Shown: piece after piece, positions 33,814-46,042 of the stretch
Layout: every line of letters starts with the position of its first letter
How positions within the stretch are numbered: position 1 is the first letter of the stretch
NCBI GenBank assembly: GCA_948567375.1
Contig: OX419758.1
Span: 3,415,001 to 3,479,000 of the forward strand
Direction of reading: 5' to 3'
Origin: Lunularia cruciata
Lineage: Eukaryota; Streptophyta; Marchantiopsida; Lunulariales; Lunulariaceae
Length of the DNA stretch: 64,000 nt
The notes under the pieces: generated by a model
What the model saw: only the letters and a program-made list of their open reading frames with translations
What the model was told of the DNA's origin: nothing
The model's database searches: none
Made by a program: the position numbers and the translations under genes

Positions 33814-34052
33814 TTATCTTCCTCCAAAGCTTACTCTATAGTTATTTCATTGACAAACTTTCCATCTAGAGACTTATATCTTCCTTCAAAGCTTGCTCTA
33901 TGACTGCTTTCTTGACAAACTTCTCATCTTGAGACTTATCTTCCTTCAAAGCTTGCTCTATGGCTGCTTTCTTGACAAACTTCCCATCTTGGGACTTATC
34001 TTCCTTTGAAACTTGCTCTATGGCTACTTTCCTAACAAACTTTCCATCTTAG
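33814..34052 (-). repeat. Four tandem ~60-bp units in F, encoding a 20-residue repeat
   Basis: Units begin near 33814, 33873, 33935 and 33995. The best-preserved unit reads DKSQDGKFVKKAAIEQALKE on the minus strand. The repeats lie between the protease-like part and RT of F and keep a period close to a multiple of three. Confidence 0.75.
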
Positions 34053-34924
34053 GATTGATTATTCTTAGGTGTCTTATTCAAAGGTGCTAGACAATCTAAT
34101 GAGAAATTCTTACCTTGGTGTTGTACTTGAATTTTTCATTTGGTCCAATTAAATTGAACCTTATGACGTTCCAGCCAAGGTAGATCTAAAATGACATCAT
34201 AGTGTAGAGGTACCACTATAAACCTCATACATTCCAAATACTCTTTCCCAATGTCGAAGGTAACAAGATGCAAAGTACAAAATGCAAATTATTTTCTATA
34301 TCCACTATCATCAATCTACTTCCAATTACTAGGTTGATAAGAGTATGTAATTCCTTTGCTAATTGCATGGACAAGTAATTTTTTGAACTTCAAGAATCAA
34401 CCAAAATTCTATAACCATGATCAAATATCATACATTGCAAGTGAAGCAAACTTGCATAGGTTGAGCCTTTGAGTCATAGTCAAACAAAAAATTCTCCAAT
34501 GCACATGAGAGATTCTTGCCTTCAAAACCCTAGGTTTTGGAAATTAGATTTGGTCTTCTCCTTCTTGAATTGGTACTCTCTTTATGTGCTCTTGTCATCA
34601 ATGATCTTGTTCATCCAACAATCAAGTAAAGTACTCAATTTGTTACTGCATAACAATGGTAACTTTGAGCATTACCACTATGGTTAACTCTACCACACCA
34701 CCCCAACCTATTTAATTTATCAACACATAGATATAACATATCCATCATTCTCCATAAGTTACAATCGGAAGTACCAAGGGTGATTGTATTTAGAAAATCC
34801 TACCCAAAGTGTGAGGTGATGAACTATGTGAAATGATACTTGGGTAGTACCTTGGACACAAAAATCCCAATGGTTTGGTGGAAATGGATATGGTGGTCTA
34901 TAAATTCCATCCATCCCATTCTTG

Positions 34925-34935
34925 CCCTGATACCA
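34925..34935 (-). other. Element F primer-binding site
   Basis: The minus strand reads TGGTATCAGGGC (34935 down to 34924), one base from the LTR end. It is an initiator-Met type primer site with one mismatch from TGGTATCAGAGC. Confidence 0.8.
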
Positions 34936-34936
34936 A

Positions 34937-35332
34937 TGTAAAAGACCAAGATCAAGGAGAAATAGGAGAATGGAAGATCACATTGGGACACTTGAGTATG
35001 GAAAACTCCAAATGTCTAGCATGAGCTTCCGTTTTGGTATTTATAGGGAACATACAAGGCTCTTGAGAGCTTCTCAAGAAGCTTCCTTGAGCCGCTTTCA
35101 TGGAGTGCAAGCCAAGTTAAAGGGAAAGTTTCCTTCTAGAAGTTGCCTACTTGGTGTGCAAACTAAGCTAGTTGGAAGCTTCTAAAAGCTACCTACTTGG
35201 ATGCAAGCTAAGCTAGTTGAGAAGCTTCCCAAGAAGCTTCCTAGATACTTCTAGAATATTTTAGGCTACTTTGGCCTATTTATTACTTTGTTAACCCTAA
35301 CTAACTTAGTCACTAAACTCCATATTGTTACA
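34937..35332 (-). mobile_element. Element F 5' LTR (396 bp)
   Basis: TGTAACAATATGG...GGTCTTTTACA on the minus strand, the same family as solo LTR D (38050-38477). It is full of AAGCTT-containing short repeats. It abuts MTR3 sequence at 35333; CTAAC at 35333-35337 is presumably one copy of its target duplication, the other being outside the window. Confidence 0.85.
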
Positions 35333-38049
35333 CTAACATAGTAGTAGCTCTTCCATAAGAGCCATATAACATACACTGCAAGCTTGCTTGTACAAGTGCC
35401 AAGCTTAGATCCATAGTACCATTAATTTTTGGGAGGTGGCATGGTGCACAATTGTGCACATGATCCTTCCAAAGAACACCATCATGTCCTTCCAACATAA
35501 GGACTCTAGAAGGCAAAACCTCACACATTCTCAAGATAGTGCGCCTCGTAGTAACATCAAGTGTTGTTGGTGTTGTTTGTTGTAGATATACATAGTCACC
35601 TAGATGAAATTGACAGATTGTGGGTCTATAACTTCCTCCTCAAATAGTAGCATAACATAAGGTATCCTTATATTGAGCAATCACCAAGTTCTTAGAGACC
35701 ATTGACATCACTCTCCAAAAGATCTTTGTCTATTAAGAACATGCACTCACCCATATGTTTGGATCATCAAAGTCCAAAACTACAATAGCATCTTGAAAAA
35801 TGGATGCAGGTAAATTTGGATCTCATCCATAGAGAAGAAAGGAAGGAGAGAAGGATGCTAAGGAGGCTTGCTGGCTGAACCAATAGCTTATGGCCAACCA
35901 AGGTAATTGGAGACCACCAATCTCCAAAGTGGAATCTTTGCAAACTATACATATGCAATCTTCTCTTCACCATTTGAACCACTCTCTCTGCTAAGCCATC
36001 TACCTTAGGGTGATCTTGGAAGTTAGTATGATGGTCAATCAAAGCCTTGTCACACAAGACCTGAAACTCCTCCAAGAACTTTGTATCCTAATTAGTCAAA
36101 ATCTATATTAGTGCACCAAAATTACTAAGAACCCAATCCAAGAATGAGTAAGCCATCCCTTCATTGGACTTGCCAAGAAGTACCACCAACTCAATCCACT
36201 TGGAGAAGTGCTCCACCATAACCAAAACATGCAGATGTCTCACAATCAATAATGAAGGGTCAACAAAGTCCAAACTCTAATGATAACCCAACTCCATGAT
36301 AGATAATGGGCGTAGTTGTGGTGTAAGAGCATTTGATGATGCTTTAACTTGGTCATGAACCACACATTTGGCAACAAATTGCTATATATTGGTTTGCATA
36401 CCATGGCACCAATAATGACTATGGAGAAAGCTATATGTGTGTTTTACTCCAAAATGTCCTAGCTCCTCATGAGCATGATGGACCAATTGTGGTCTCTAAG
36501 ATGGAAGTTGTACTACTTGGACTCTACCATTCTCTCATACACAAAGAAGGTGTTTGCCCTCTAATCTGAACCACATGGCTTGTTGAAGAATATAGTCTCT
36601 CTCCTTGACCCCAACTGTGCCACCCACAACACCAGTGCAAAGATAATCCATCACTTAGACACCACTATGAATGTCTTGCTGAACTGTACCACTATCTCCA
36701 CCCTTTGGATATGTTACCTCAATAAGTTCTCTTATATGCATTGAGAGAGATACTACCAAAGCGTCAAAGAATATACATAGAAAGGTAGATGCATGCCAAC
36801 TTAGCACCATCTCCTCATCTATCTCACCATGCCAATGTTCTTTGGTCCAATCCTATTGGTTGGGATATGGGTTTCTACTTAACCCATCTATATCATGGTT
36901 CACTACTCCAGGTTTGTAAATATCATGAAATCATACTCTTGTTAAATTAGATCCCATTGTGCAAGCTTCCTTGAAAGCTTGTTGGACTCCATCAACCACT
37001 TTGGTGGTTGATGATCAATGATGAGAGTAAAGGGGTTAATAGGTAACATATATGCTATTGCCCATACTACTACCAAACACTCTCCCTTATATGAACTACA
37101 ATTTGCCTCTATTGAATTTTTGGAGTGATTAGCATAGGTTACCATCAACTCCTTCCTCTCATCATTATGTTGGGTGTGCACTACTCCAAGCTCCAACTTA
37201 CTCCAGTCAGTGTGAACCTAGAATGATCATCCTCTAATTGGTCTCCTAAGAATAAAGGTAAATCTCAACCTCTTCTTGAGCTCTATAAAAAGCTCTCTCT
37301 TGCTCATCTCCCCAACACCACTCATTAATTAGCTTTGTAAGCTTAATTAGCTTTGTTAAGGCCTTGGCAATGGCACTAAATCCTCTAATAGAGCGGCAAT
37401 AGAAGTTTGCCAACCCAAGGAATGCTTGCACTTTGCTTACAATTGTAAGCTGAGGAATATGTGCAATAGCCTCCACCTTGGTTTGTTGAACACAAAGTCC
37501 TCCAGAGTAGATAGTATGACCCAAATACTCAACTCGCTTGAAGAAGAATCTACACTTCCTAGGATATAATTTGAGTCCATGAGATCTCAATCTCTCAAAC
37601 ACCACCAACAAATGTCTCTCATGCTCCTCTATAGTAGTGCTATAGACCAAAATGTCATCAATATAACACCAAGCAAAATCCCAATCAATCCAATCTTGTC
37701 CATGATCCTCTAGAACTTGGCAAGAGTGTTCTTTAACCTAAATGTAAGAATCTCCACTAATATAATACATCCTTGTTGTGAGGATCAATAACCCAAAATG
37801 TTATCTTGGACTTATACTCCTCCCTAATCTGCAATTGATGATATCTTGCTCAAAGATCCAAAGTACTAAAGACCTTTGCATGACAAATTTCATCAAAGAT
37901 TTCCTTGAGTGTAGGTATGGCATACCAATCAGCCCTAGTTTGTTGGTTGATATGATGGTAATCTCCACATATCCACCTACTTGTGCAATTTCCATGCATA
38001 TCTTTCTTTGTTTGCATCACTATAGCTAATGCATACTCTACATGTGAAA

Positions 38050-38477
38050 TGTAACAATATGGAGTTTAGCGACGAAGTTAGTAGGGTTAACAAAGCTATC
38101 AAATAAGACAAATTAACCTAGAATATTCCAAAAGTATCTAGGAAGCTTCTTGGGAAGCTTCCCGACTAGCTTAGCTTGCACATCAAGTAAGTAGCTTCTA
38201 GTAGGAAGCTTCTAGAAGCTTCTAACTAGCTTAGCTTGCACGCCAAGTAGACGGCTTTTAAAAGAAAGCTTCTTGGGAAGCTTCCTAGTTAACTTGGCTT
38301 GCACTCTAAGAAAATGGCTCAAGGAAGCTTCTTGAGAAACTTCTCAAGGGCCTTGTATGCTACTGATAAGTACCAAAGCCAAAGCTCATGCTAGGCATTT
38401 GGAATTTTCTCATATTCAAGTGTCCCAATTTGAGGTTTCCATTCTCCTATTTCACTCCTTGGTCTTGATCTTTTACA
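38050..38477 (+). mobile_element. Solo LTR D (F family), 428 bp
   Basis: Starts TGTAACAATATGG and ends GATCTTTTACA. It matches the F LTR in opposite orientation and is flanked by TGAAA on both sides (38045-38049 and 38478-38482). It contains repeated AAGCTTC and TAGCTTAGCTTGCAC words. It lies inside the RT region of MTR3. Confidence 0.92.
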
Positions 38478-39646
38478 TGAAATCTCTACCAAATCAGCCT
38501 CAAAAAGGTCTCTACTCTTGCTTTGAATCAATATTCTCTCCATGTCACTATATCTATAGGGACTTAAAAAAACTAGTGTGTCATTAGTAAGCTCAATCCA
38601 AATACCAAGTCCTTTTAGAGCACCCAAATCCTTCATATTGAAGGTAAAACAACTCATATAGCTCCTCACTAACCTCCAAACTCTTTGTCTTTCCACTCCT
38701 GTAAGCTTAGGTCCAAGATATGGCTCCCAAGTATCCCTTATAACTAATGTAGGAGTAGAAGATGTATTGACTGGCTGCTACATTGGGTCATTGGGAGCAA
38801 CCTTAGTGTAGAAAACTCCTTCCGATTTGACTACAAGCTCCATATGTCCTCTAGTTGCATCCCAAGTAGACCAAGGGTGTAACCCAAGTAAACCACACTC
38901 ACCTAGATTGATCCCAAGTAGACTACTCTCACCAATAGCCACTAGTTGTGTCCCAAGAATACCCTACCTACTTGGTCCATTGCTCCCAACATGTGCCTAA
39001 ATTGTGTCAATAAGCACAAAGCTCACAAGTGTCCAAGTAATGATGCTTATCAAGTGCATCATATGCAACTCTACCAAGCCAAGGCTCATAATCCAAGTCA
39101 AATAGCTTAGCTTGACTTAACATTTGAAGCATGGATACCTCTAACACTATTGTAACAACGATAATACCAATGTAAAAACCCATCATCTGCTCCCTCTCAT
39201 TTGCATTGAGTTCCACCAACTATTATAATTGTGATTCCCAAATAAGTCCAAGTCCTCCTTCTTGAAAAGCATGAGATCATGGGAAACTCATAAGTGTAGG
39301 TAAAGCAACTCTAGATTGTCCAACAAGGTTCATCACTACCATAAGTGACCTATCAGCCGCTACTACCATTTGAGATTGGTACCCAACATCCAAAATGTCA
39401 TCAACAATAAAGTGGTCTAGTCATTGAATCCCATCATAAGCATGTTGTAAAATCTCTGTAAGTAAGACGTTTGTCCACCAAAGATAAAGACGATGAGCCC
39501 GTGATCCCACTTTGGTTGCATCCAATAACATGGTAGGTCCCATCCAAGAATGAACCTAATGTGTATTCACTACCACTAGAGTACAATAATCATCCATCAA
39601 AGAGGACATTCTCCAAAATGTAGGCTGAAGAAATAAATTGATGAAC

Positions 39647-39650
39647 CTAG
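39647..39650. repeat. 4-bp target duplication CTAG of MTR2 (partner 54908-54911)
   Basis: Identical four bases on both flanks; the fifth base differs. The pre-insertion sequence is inferred from the homologous stretch in MTR1, which supports four rather than five bases. Confidence 0.82.
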
Positions 39651-40540
39651 TGTCACGCCATTTGTAGTGCCGCATCTAGATGCTCGGACACTGGAGTTCT
39701 AGTGATAGTAGTTATTCTAGTAGTTTCTCAAAGACTACTTTCCGATGGTTAGATTTCGTGTTTGGGGTATTGACTTCACGGTGGGGCCCACCGTCACTTT
39801 GCACCATTTGCACCGTCGAGTGTGCCGTCTGTGGGACCGTTAGGGTTTCAAAGCTAGCTCAAGTCCAGGGGGTATAGTTTCGAAGTGAGCTCCAGAGAGC
39901 TCACTTCTCTGATGTTGAGCCTTCGAGTTCTTGGCTATGGTGGACAGAGGCCAATGAGCATCACCTGGATTCTCTATGCTTGAGTGGGTGTGGCTTGATT
40001 GTAATCAGTGCCCAATTGTTGGCAGTTTATAGAGTGACAGATCAAGTACCGATCTGAGTTGAGTTGAGTTGAGAGTGGTAAGCAATCTGATTACATCAGA
40101 GAAGTGCAGTTAGGGAGAAATCGGGTGTAGGAACTTTGAGTGTTGGTGGTATCTCCAAGCTCGGTGGATCGTTGGTAGCTCGATTCATGTTCAGTGTTTC
40201 CCTAGTGTGTAGAAGCTTGTTCAAGTGATGCAGATTTGGCAATTAGGCGAATGGTGTGCGGAAGCGCTGGCCAAATTTTGAGCAAAGAAGAAGCAAATTT
40301 TGAGCAGTGGTTGTAATTTTGAGCTCAAGAGGTGAAAGCAGGACCAATTTGCTGCGAGTTGTGCTTAGAAAGTCAAATTGAAGGTGGAGTTGGGAAGCTC
40401 TTCTCATGAATTTGTGATTTGGAAAAACCCGTGTTGTCAATTTGGCTTGAGTGGAAAGTTAGCGGGGGATTTGGCGGACAGCCATCTTTAGGGTTTATGT
40501 TAGATTTTGGCCAGATTTGGAAGAGTTTTGCTGTTTGGCC

Positions 40541-40877
40541 TGTAACACCCATTTGTGCATGTGTGTGGTATTGTGATATTTAGCTTGGTATTACAAGTAC
40601 TTAAGAGATATTATTTATATAGAGATAAAGGATGGTTCTATATTAGTCATGGTTAGCTAAAGTTAGTCATAGCTAAGATAGATGGGACCTTACTTTAGAG
40701 GAAGTAGAAAAGATGAGCACCACTATTTTGGATTTTAGTGTGTTGACTTGGTATTATTCCTAGGTGTTTGGCTTTGGGGAAAGAGTTGAGAACTCTTGGG
40801 CCCGCAAGCCTTTTTGTTTTGGATTCTTCTTTAGTCCAAGGATAGCCCATGTGAAGGAATCCTTGCTTTAGTGGTTG
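40541..40877 (+). repeat. Inverted LTR piece at the left end of H
   Basis: This is the reverse complement of 47222-47558, including the terminus TGTAACACCCATTTG, so both outer ends of H read TGTAACACCC inward. A normal LTR element would have its two LTRs in the same direction. Confidence 0.9.
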
Positions 40878-42949
40878 ATGCAGAAATGGAGGGGGCTAAA
40901 CATCATTGGGACAAGAGGATTCATGCAGAGATCATGCAGGTTTGTCCTATACTCCCACAAAACTGCATGAATCCTCTTGTCCCAATGATGTTTAGCCCCC
41001 TCCATTTCTGCATCTTTGGCCAACATCATGCACAAGGTCTGATTGGTTCTCTCTGCCAAGCCATTGGAATTTGGCTTATAGGATGTAGTTACTCTATGTG
41101 TGATAGAGAAATGTCGTAGCATGGCTGTAGTAATGCTTCCTGTAAACTCTCCTCCTCTATCAGAAACCAACTCCAAAGGGCATCCAAACCTAGTGATAAT
41201 GCGTTCATAAAGAAATCTACCCACTTCATCTTCATTCTTGTCCCTCAATGGTCTAGCCTCAACCCACTTGGTAAGGTAATCAGTAACTACCACAATGTAC
41301 CGATTGTTCCTTGGGGTTCTATTGAGAGGTCCTACAAAATCAATTCCCCACTTCTCAAAGGGTCCTAGCAATGGAATTGATCTAAGTGGTGGAGTGGATG
41401 TAGACTTTCTAGCAAAAGCTTGACAAACATGACAAGTTTTGCAATAATCAAGACAATCCTTGAAAATCCCTCTCCAATGGTAACCTGCATCTAGAATCTT
41501 GAAAGCAGTCACCTTTCCTGCAAAGTGTCCTCCACATACTAAACCTTCATGAAACTCCTTTATGAGTAGGATAGACTCTTCCTTACCCACTGCTCTTCGA
41601 AGTAGACCATCTGCTCCTTGGTGAAAAAGAATATCATCCACCATTGTGTAAGGTCTAGATCTTGCTGCAAAGGCCTTCCTCTCCCTAGCATGCATCCCTT
41701 CTGGATAGTTACCTCTTGTCACAAAATCCACAATCTCCTTGTACTCCATTGGAACCTCTTGAGTGACTGAGATTGTCATGAGCTCCTCATCCGGGAAGGA
41801 ATCATCTACTGGCTCATCTCCATCATGATCATAGGCTCTAGATAACAAATCAGCATTTGCATGTTTCTTTCCTGGCCTATCCTCAATTGTGTAATCATAC
41901 TCAGACAAGAGAATCATCCACCTTGCTAGTCTCCCTTCAACATTAGGCTTGTTGAAGATGTACTTCAAAGCCTTGTGATCCGTGACAATTGTGGCCTTCC
42001 CTCCAATCAAGTAGTGTCTAAACTTCTTGAGACCAAAGATCACTGCCAACCCTTCTCTCTCTGTGACAGAGTAGTTCTTCTCTGCTGAAACCATCTGCCT
42101 ACTAGCATAAGCTATTGGATGATCATGCCCATCTTGGTCTAATTGACTAAGAGTGCATCCTATAGCTACATTAGAAGCATCAGTGTAGAGGATGAAAGGC
42201 TTACTCCAATCAGGTTTAGCAAGAATTGGAGCTACAACAAGGGATTGCTTGAGCTCCTCAAAAGCTTTGAGAGCCTCCTTGTCTTCCAAAATCACCATGT
42301 AATCTACACCCTTCTTCATGTAGATGGTCAATGCATAAGCCTTGTTGGAAAATGAGAAGATGAACCTCCTATAGTACCCAACCATTCCCAAGAATTGGCG
42401 TAACTTTGTCAAGCTTGAAGGGAATGGAAGGTCTGAGATTTTCCTCACCTTCTCAGGATCAACTGCTATTCCATCCTTGGAGATGATGTGCCCCAAAAGT
42501 AGACCTTCTTCACATCCAAAAATGCACTTCTCTGGGTTGAGTGATGCATTTGCCTCATCCAAGCGTTGCAAGACTTTGATTAGGTGCTCAAAGTGCTCCT
42601 CCTTGCTCCCATAGACACAAAAGTCATCAATGAAATCTCTCACAAATTTCCCAATGAAAGGTTCAAATACCTTGTTCATGAACCGTTGGAATGTGGCTGG
42701 AGCATTGCAAAGCCCAAAAGGCATGACCTTGAAAGCGTAAGTTCCCCAAGGTGTGGTGAATGTGGTGAGTTGTTGATGCTCTGGTGCAATCTTGATTTGG
42801 TTATATCCACTATAACCATCTCCAAAACTGTACCTCTCATGACCTGCAACCTCCTCCAAGATCTCATCAATGAAATGGCAATGGGTAGTAGTCCTTCTTG
42901 GTAACAGCATTGAGCTTCTTGTAATCCACACATACCCGAAGCTTGCCAT
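40868..42949 (-). mobile_element. H pol: RT, RNase H, integrase (693 codons open)
   Basis: The minus strand shows RT with GYSGYNQIKIAPEHQQLTTF, MPFGLCNAPATFQRFMNKVF and FIDDFCVYG. RNase H has LYTDASNVAIGCTLSQ, YASRQMVSAEKNYSVTEREG, TDHKALKYI and HANADLLSRA. Integrase has GGHFAGKVTAFKILDAGYHW ... CHVCQAF, then WGIDFVGPLNRT, VSDRGGEFTGS and SYKPNSNGLAERTNQ. Wording is close to LLR1, so both belong to the same broad side of Ty3/gypsy. The far end runs into the hairpin at 40877-41014. Confidence 0.93.
40877..41014. repeat. Hairpin of integrase sequence in H (52-bp arms, 34-bp loop)
   Basis: Bases 40877-40928 and 40963-41014 are reverse complements around a 34-base loop. The right arm is integrase coding sequence in its normal orientation. 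The left arm is its inverted copy and joins the inverted LTR piece. Confidence 0.9.
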
Positions 42950-45305
42950 TCTTTTTCTTCACAATGACAATTGGAGACACCCATTCTGAATTCTCCACCT
43001 CAAAGATAAATCCAGCCTCCTTGAGCTTATCAATCTCCTCCTTCACAACCAAAGATATTGGTGGGCTAATGCGACGTTGCTTTTGGCGGATTGGTCTTGC
43101 ATGTGACTCCACCTCTATCTTGTGCTCCTCCAAGGTGACTTCCTTCAAATCCTTGTAACTAAAAGCAAACACATGGATGAACTTGCGGAAAATCTCCTCA
43201 AATCTCACCTTCTCCTCCTTGGTAACATTTGGGCCATACTTGAGGGTAGATAAACTTCTCTCTACCTCCTCAAGTGTCAATGGTGATTTATCTGGGTCCT
43301 TCAAAACCTCTGGCTTAGGTGCAAAATCCATAGCACACAAGGGATACACATCTGAATCAGATTCAGATTCATCCTCCTCCGTGGAAGTCTCCTCTTCCAT
43401 GCTTGTGTCCACACCTGAAGCTCCTTCTTCAGAATCTGATTCCCAATAATCAGAAGATGGGGTATCTGAATGTGAAGTGTTGGTGGTGTTAGTCACAGGA
43501 ACAGTGACTCTATGGTTTGATGGCCCAATCCTTAAGTACCCTTTGTGCCATCGATCAGTTGTGCGTGCTGCTCTCAACCATGGCCTCCCAAGAAGTAAGT
43601 CATAGCTTGAATCCTTCAAGACTTGGAAAGTCATGAGATTTTGAACTCCCATAACTGAAACTACCACCTTATCCATCACTCCTACTGGTCGAACTTGTTG
43701 CTTGTTTGCCATGCTCACCACAAATGTTGAAGCTCTTGAGGGTATCATACCCAACTTCTTCATCAACCTTTCTGACATGGCATTCACTGCTGATCCTCCA
43801 TCAACCAATGCATCCTTGATGTTGTGACCATTCACTCTCACATCAATCTTGGAGGCATATTCACAAGCTTCCCATGGTGTTGGCTTGGCATCCACCACCC
43901 CCATTGATATTGGAACTTTTGCCTTCTTCTTCTTCTTGCTCCTTGTAGAACTCAAACCACCTCTAAGCTCCTTTCTCAAGGTAGGGTTCAAAGCAATTAA
44001 TTGGCCCACTGTGATGTTAGCCTTGTGACTACCAACATCCTCCAACACATTGTAGTTCCATTGTTGCTTGGAGATCAAGAAGTCCTCCATCCCCAACTTC
44101 TTCCTTGGAGTCTTTGTTGTTGATGGTGTTGAGGTGCGAGTGCTCCTAGTAGACATAGGAGTATCCTTGCTTGAAGTAAATCCTTGAGAAGAGTGAACAT
44201 CCTCTGCAAAACGAGCTCTCTTCTTCTCTTGTGCCAAAAGCTCCAAATTAGGACCCTTGGAGTTTGAGCACTCTCCCTTCTCATACTTGCTCTCAACCAC
44301 ATCTATGGATGCTATCCCCTTACCTTTGTTGGGATTAGGAGCCACTTGGGTTTCACTACCTCCCTCTTTCCCTCTATTGGCTCCCTCATAACCCCTTCCT
44401 CCATGGTAAGTGGAATTTGGGCAATTCCTTTGGATATGGCCTCTTCCCCCACAACCAAAACAATTTCTATCATTGAAATTGTTGGCTGGTTGGCCTCCTC
44501 TATATGGATGGTTTCCATAACTCCTAGGCCCTCTCCCTACATTCTGATCCACCTCTCTCTTCTCCCATAATTGCACCACATTGATCTTGAGATCCGCAAG
44601 TTGTTCTGTGATGGTTTGGAGTGGATCTTTTGGTGGAGGTGCAAGAACTGGAGCAACTACTACTTGTGGTGCAACCCTTGTCACCAAAGTATCAGAAGTT
44701 CCACCATACTTGTAGCCTTGAGGAGGATGCACAACCTCCTTCACCACCAAATCACTCTCATCCCCTTCCAAACTCTCCTCCATACGAATTGCAATCTTGA
44801 TAGCTTCAACCTTGGAAGAAGGTTTCTCATATCTCACCTTGCTTCTAATTTGTGGTCTCAATCCTCCCACAAAATTCTTGGTGAGCATGGCCCCTATGCC
44901 AATCATTGTAGTCTCCACATCATCCCCACCCTTCCTCAACACTATGCGAAATCTGGACTCCAATTTTTCCACTCTTTCCACATAGACTCTCACTTTCTCT
45001 CCATCTCCTTGCTTGAGAAATGTAACCTCACTCATCAATCTCTCATAACTCTCATCAGGAAGAAAGTTCTCAATGAGTGCTGAAGTCAAAGTCTCCCAAG
45101 ACTCCTCTTCCCCCTCTCTCCTCTCTCTCTTTTGGTATTCTGACTCATACCATGTAAGTGCTGCATCCTCAAAGAAATCTGGTAATAATGAGGCCCACTC
45201 ATTCTTCCTCCTCTCATTGTTTCCTATGCAAGCTCTCTTGAAGTCTCTCACAAAGGCCTCCACATCTTCTCCATCCTTGCCAAAGAAAACCGGAAGTTTC
45301 CCCAT
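42867..45305 (-). mobile_element. H gag, protease and start of RT (812 codons open)
   Basis: Gag starts MGKLPVFFGKDGEDVEAFVR (residue 1) with WASLLPDFFEDAALTWYESE and SWETLTSALIENFL. It has one canonical zinc knuckle, CFGCGGRGHIQRNC (about 44410-44465). After a Ser/Thr-rich linker comes the protease with DALVDGGSAVNAMSERLMKK and LLLGRPWLRAA (DGGS in place of D-S/T-G). An acidic stretch and the RT lead-in FVFSYKDLKEV-like text follow, up to WVSPIVIVKKKNGKLRVC. The start ATG is well placed just after a T/A-rich stretch at 45340. It overlaps the RT frame on the same strand by about 80 bases. Confidence 0.9.
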
Positions 45306-45544
45306 CTTAACCCCTCACTATCTTTCTTTTCTCTCAATTTTTTTTTTTTTTCTCTTTACTTTTCTCTCACTCTATTACTAATAGAGTATATACATGACTA
45401 ACACCATCTGAGAATAATCCACTCTAGGGAACACAAAAGGTTCAGGTTGCTCCAAGATTTCTATAGCAACATCAAATCCTAGAGTGCATATTAATCTAAC
45501 TCTCATGGATAGTTTATCCATAAGTTGAAAGATTATCTCCATCA

Positions 45545-46042
45545 CTAATCTTGAGAACTAGCTGATGAAGGTGGTAGTATTTCTGTAGCTGTACTAAGAC
45601 TCTCTCCAAGATCCTTCACCAAAGTTTCCAAAAGTGCTTTTACTCCACTACACTCATGTCCTTTTGGAAGTCCTTCAACTCCACAAACCTCACACAACTC
45701 CTTGGTCTTAGATCTTCTCCCTCCCAATCTTGGTGAAGAAGGTCCAACATGCAAACCCAAGTCAAGTAAGCCTCTCCTTTCCCTCAATCTCTTGCTCTCA
45801 AAGGTTAATGGACATGAACTTGCCTTATGTCCCTTCTCTCCACATAGAAAGCACTTAGACTCACTCTTTCCTCCAAGTGGTGTAGGTTTTTGGATCCTCT
45901 CAACACTCTCTTCAAATTCTATTGTAAACTCTCTTTTCCTCAAATCCACCCCTACAATCACCTCAAACCCTTGGGGAACCTTGCATAATCTCAATTTCCA
46001 CTCTTGATGACCCTCCATGTTCCCAAAGATGAATCTAAACAC
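45545..46042 (-). CDS. Extra zinc-knuckle frame upstream of gag in H (165 codons)
   Basis: An open frame between the primer site and gag of H. The N-terminal half (KLRLCKVPQGFEVIVGVDLR, FTIEFEESVERI) is of mixed beta character. The centre has a canonical CCHC knuckle, CFLCGEKGHKASSC. The C-terminal part has a second Cys/His cluster, CEVCGVEGLPKGHEC, then a helical acidic tail. Extra frames before gag occur in some large plant gypsy lineages (for example Ogre-like), but I cannot match this one to them. The knuckle suggests RNA or DNA binding. It lies about 240 bases from gag, on the same strand. Not a host gene as far as can be seen. Confidence 0.6.
   Translation of the reverse strand: MFRFIFGNMEGHQEWKLRLCKVPQGFEVIVGVDLRKREFTIEFEESVERIQKPTPLGGKSESKCFLCGEKGHKASSCPLTFESKRLRERRGLLDLGLHVGPSSPRLGGRRSKTKELCEVCGVEGLPKGHECSGVKALLETLVKDLGESLSTATEILPPSSASSQD

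Larger units (their letters stand above)
32768..34936 (-). mobile_element. Element F internal region (Ty3/gypsy fossil)
   Basis: Minus strand from the F primer site at 34935 down to the E insertion at 32767. A decayed gag/protease part (about 34900-34060) is followed by RT with EFADVFLDDLPKGL, FKIELLPRSTPMRRPIY, SPKELEELQ and LLEKGFIQHSTSPWGAP (33740-33462). Lower down are more decayed RT motifs to about 32780. These wordings are typical of plant chromovirus-type gypsy elements. Heavily broken, with many breaks; one of the older layers. Confidence 0.82.
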
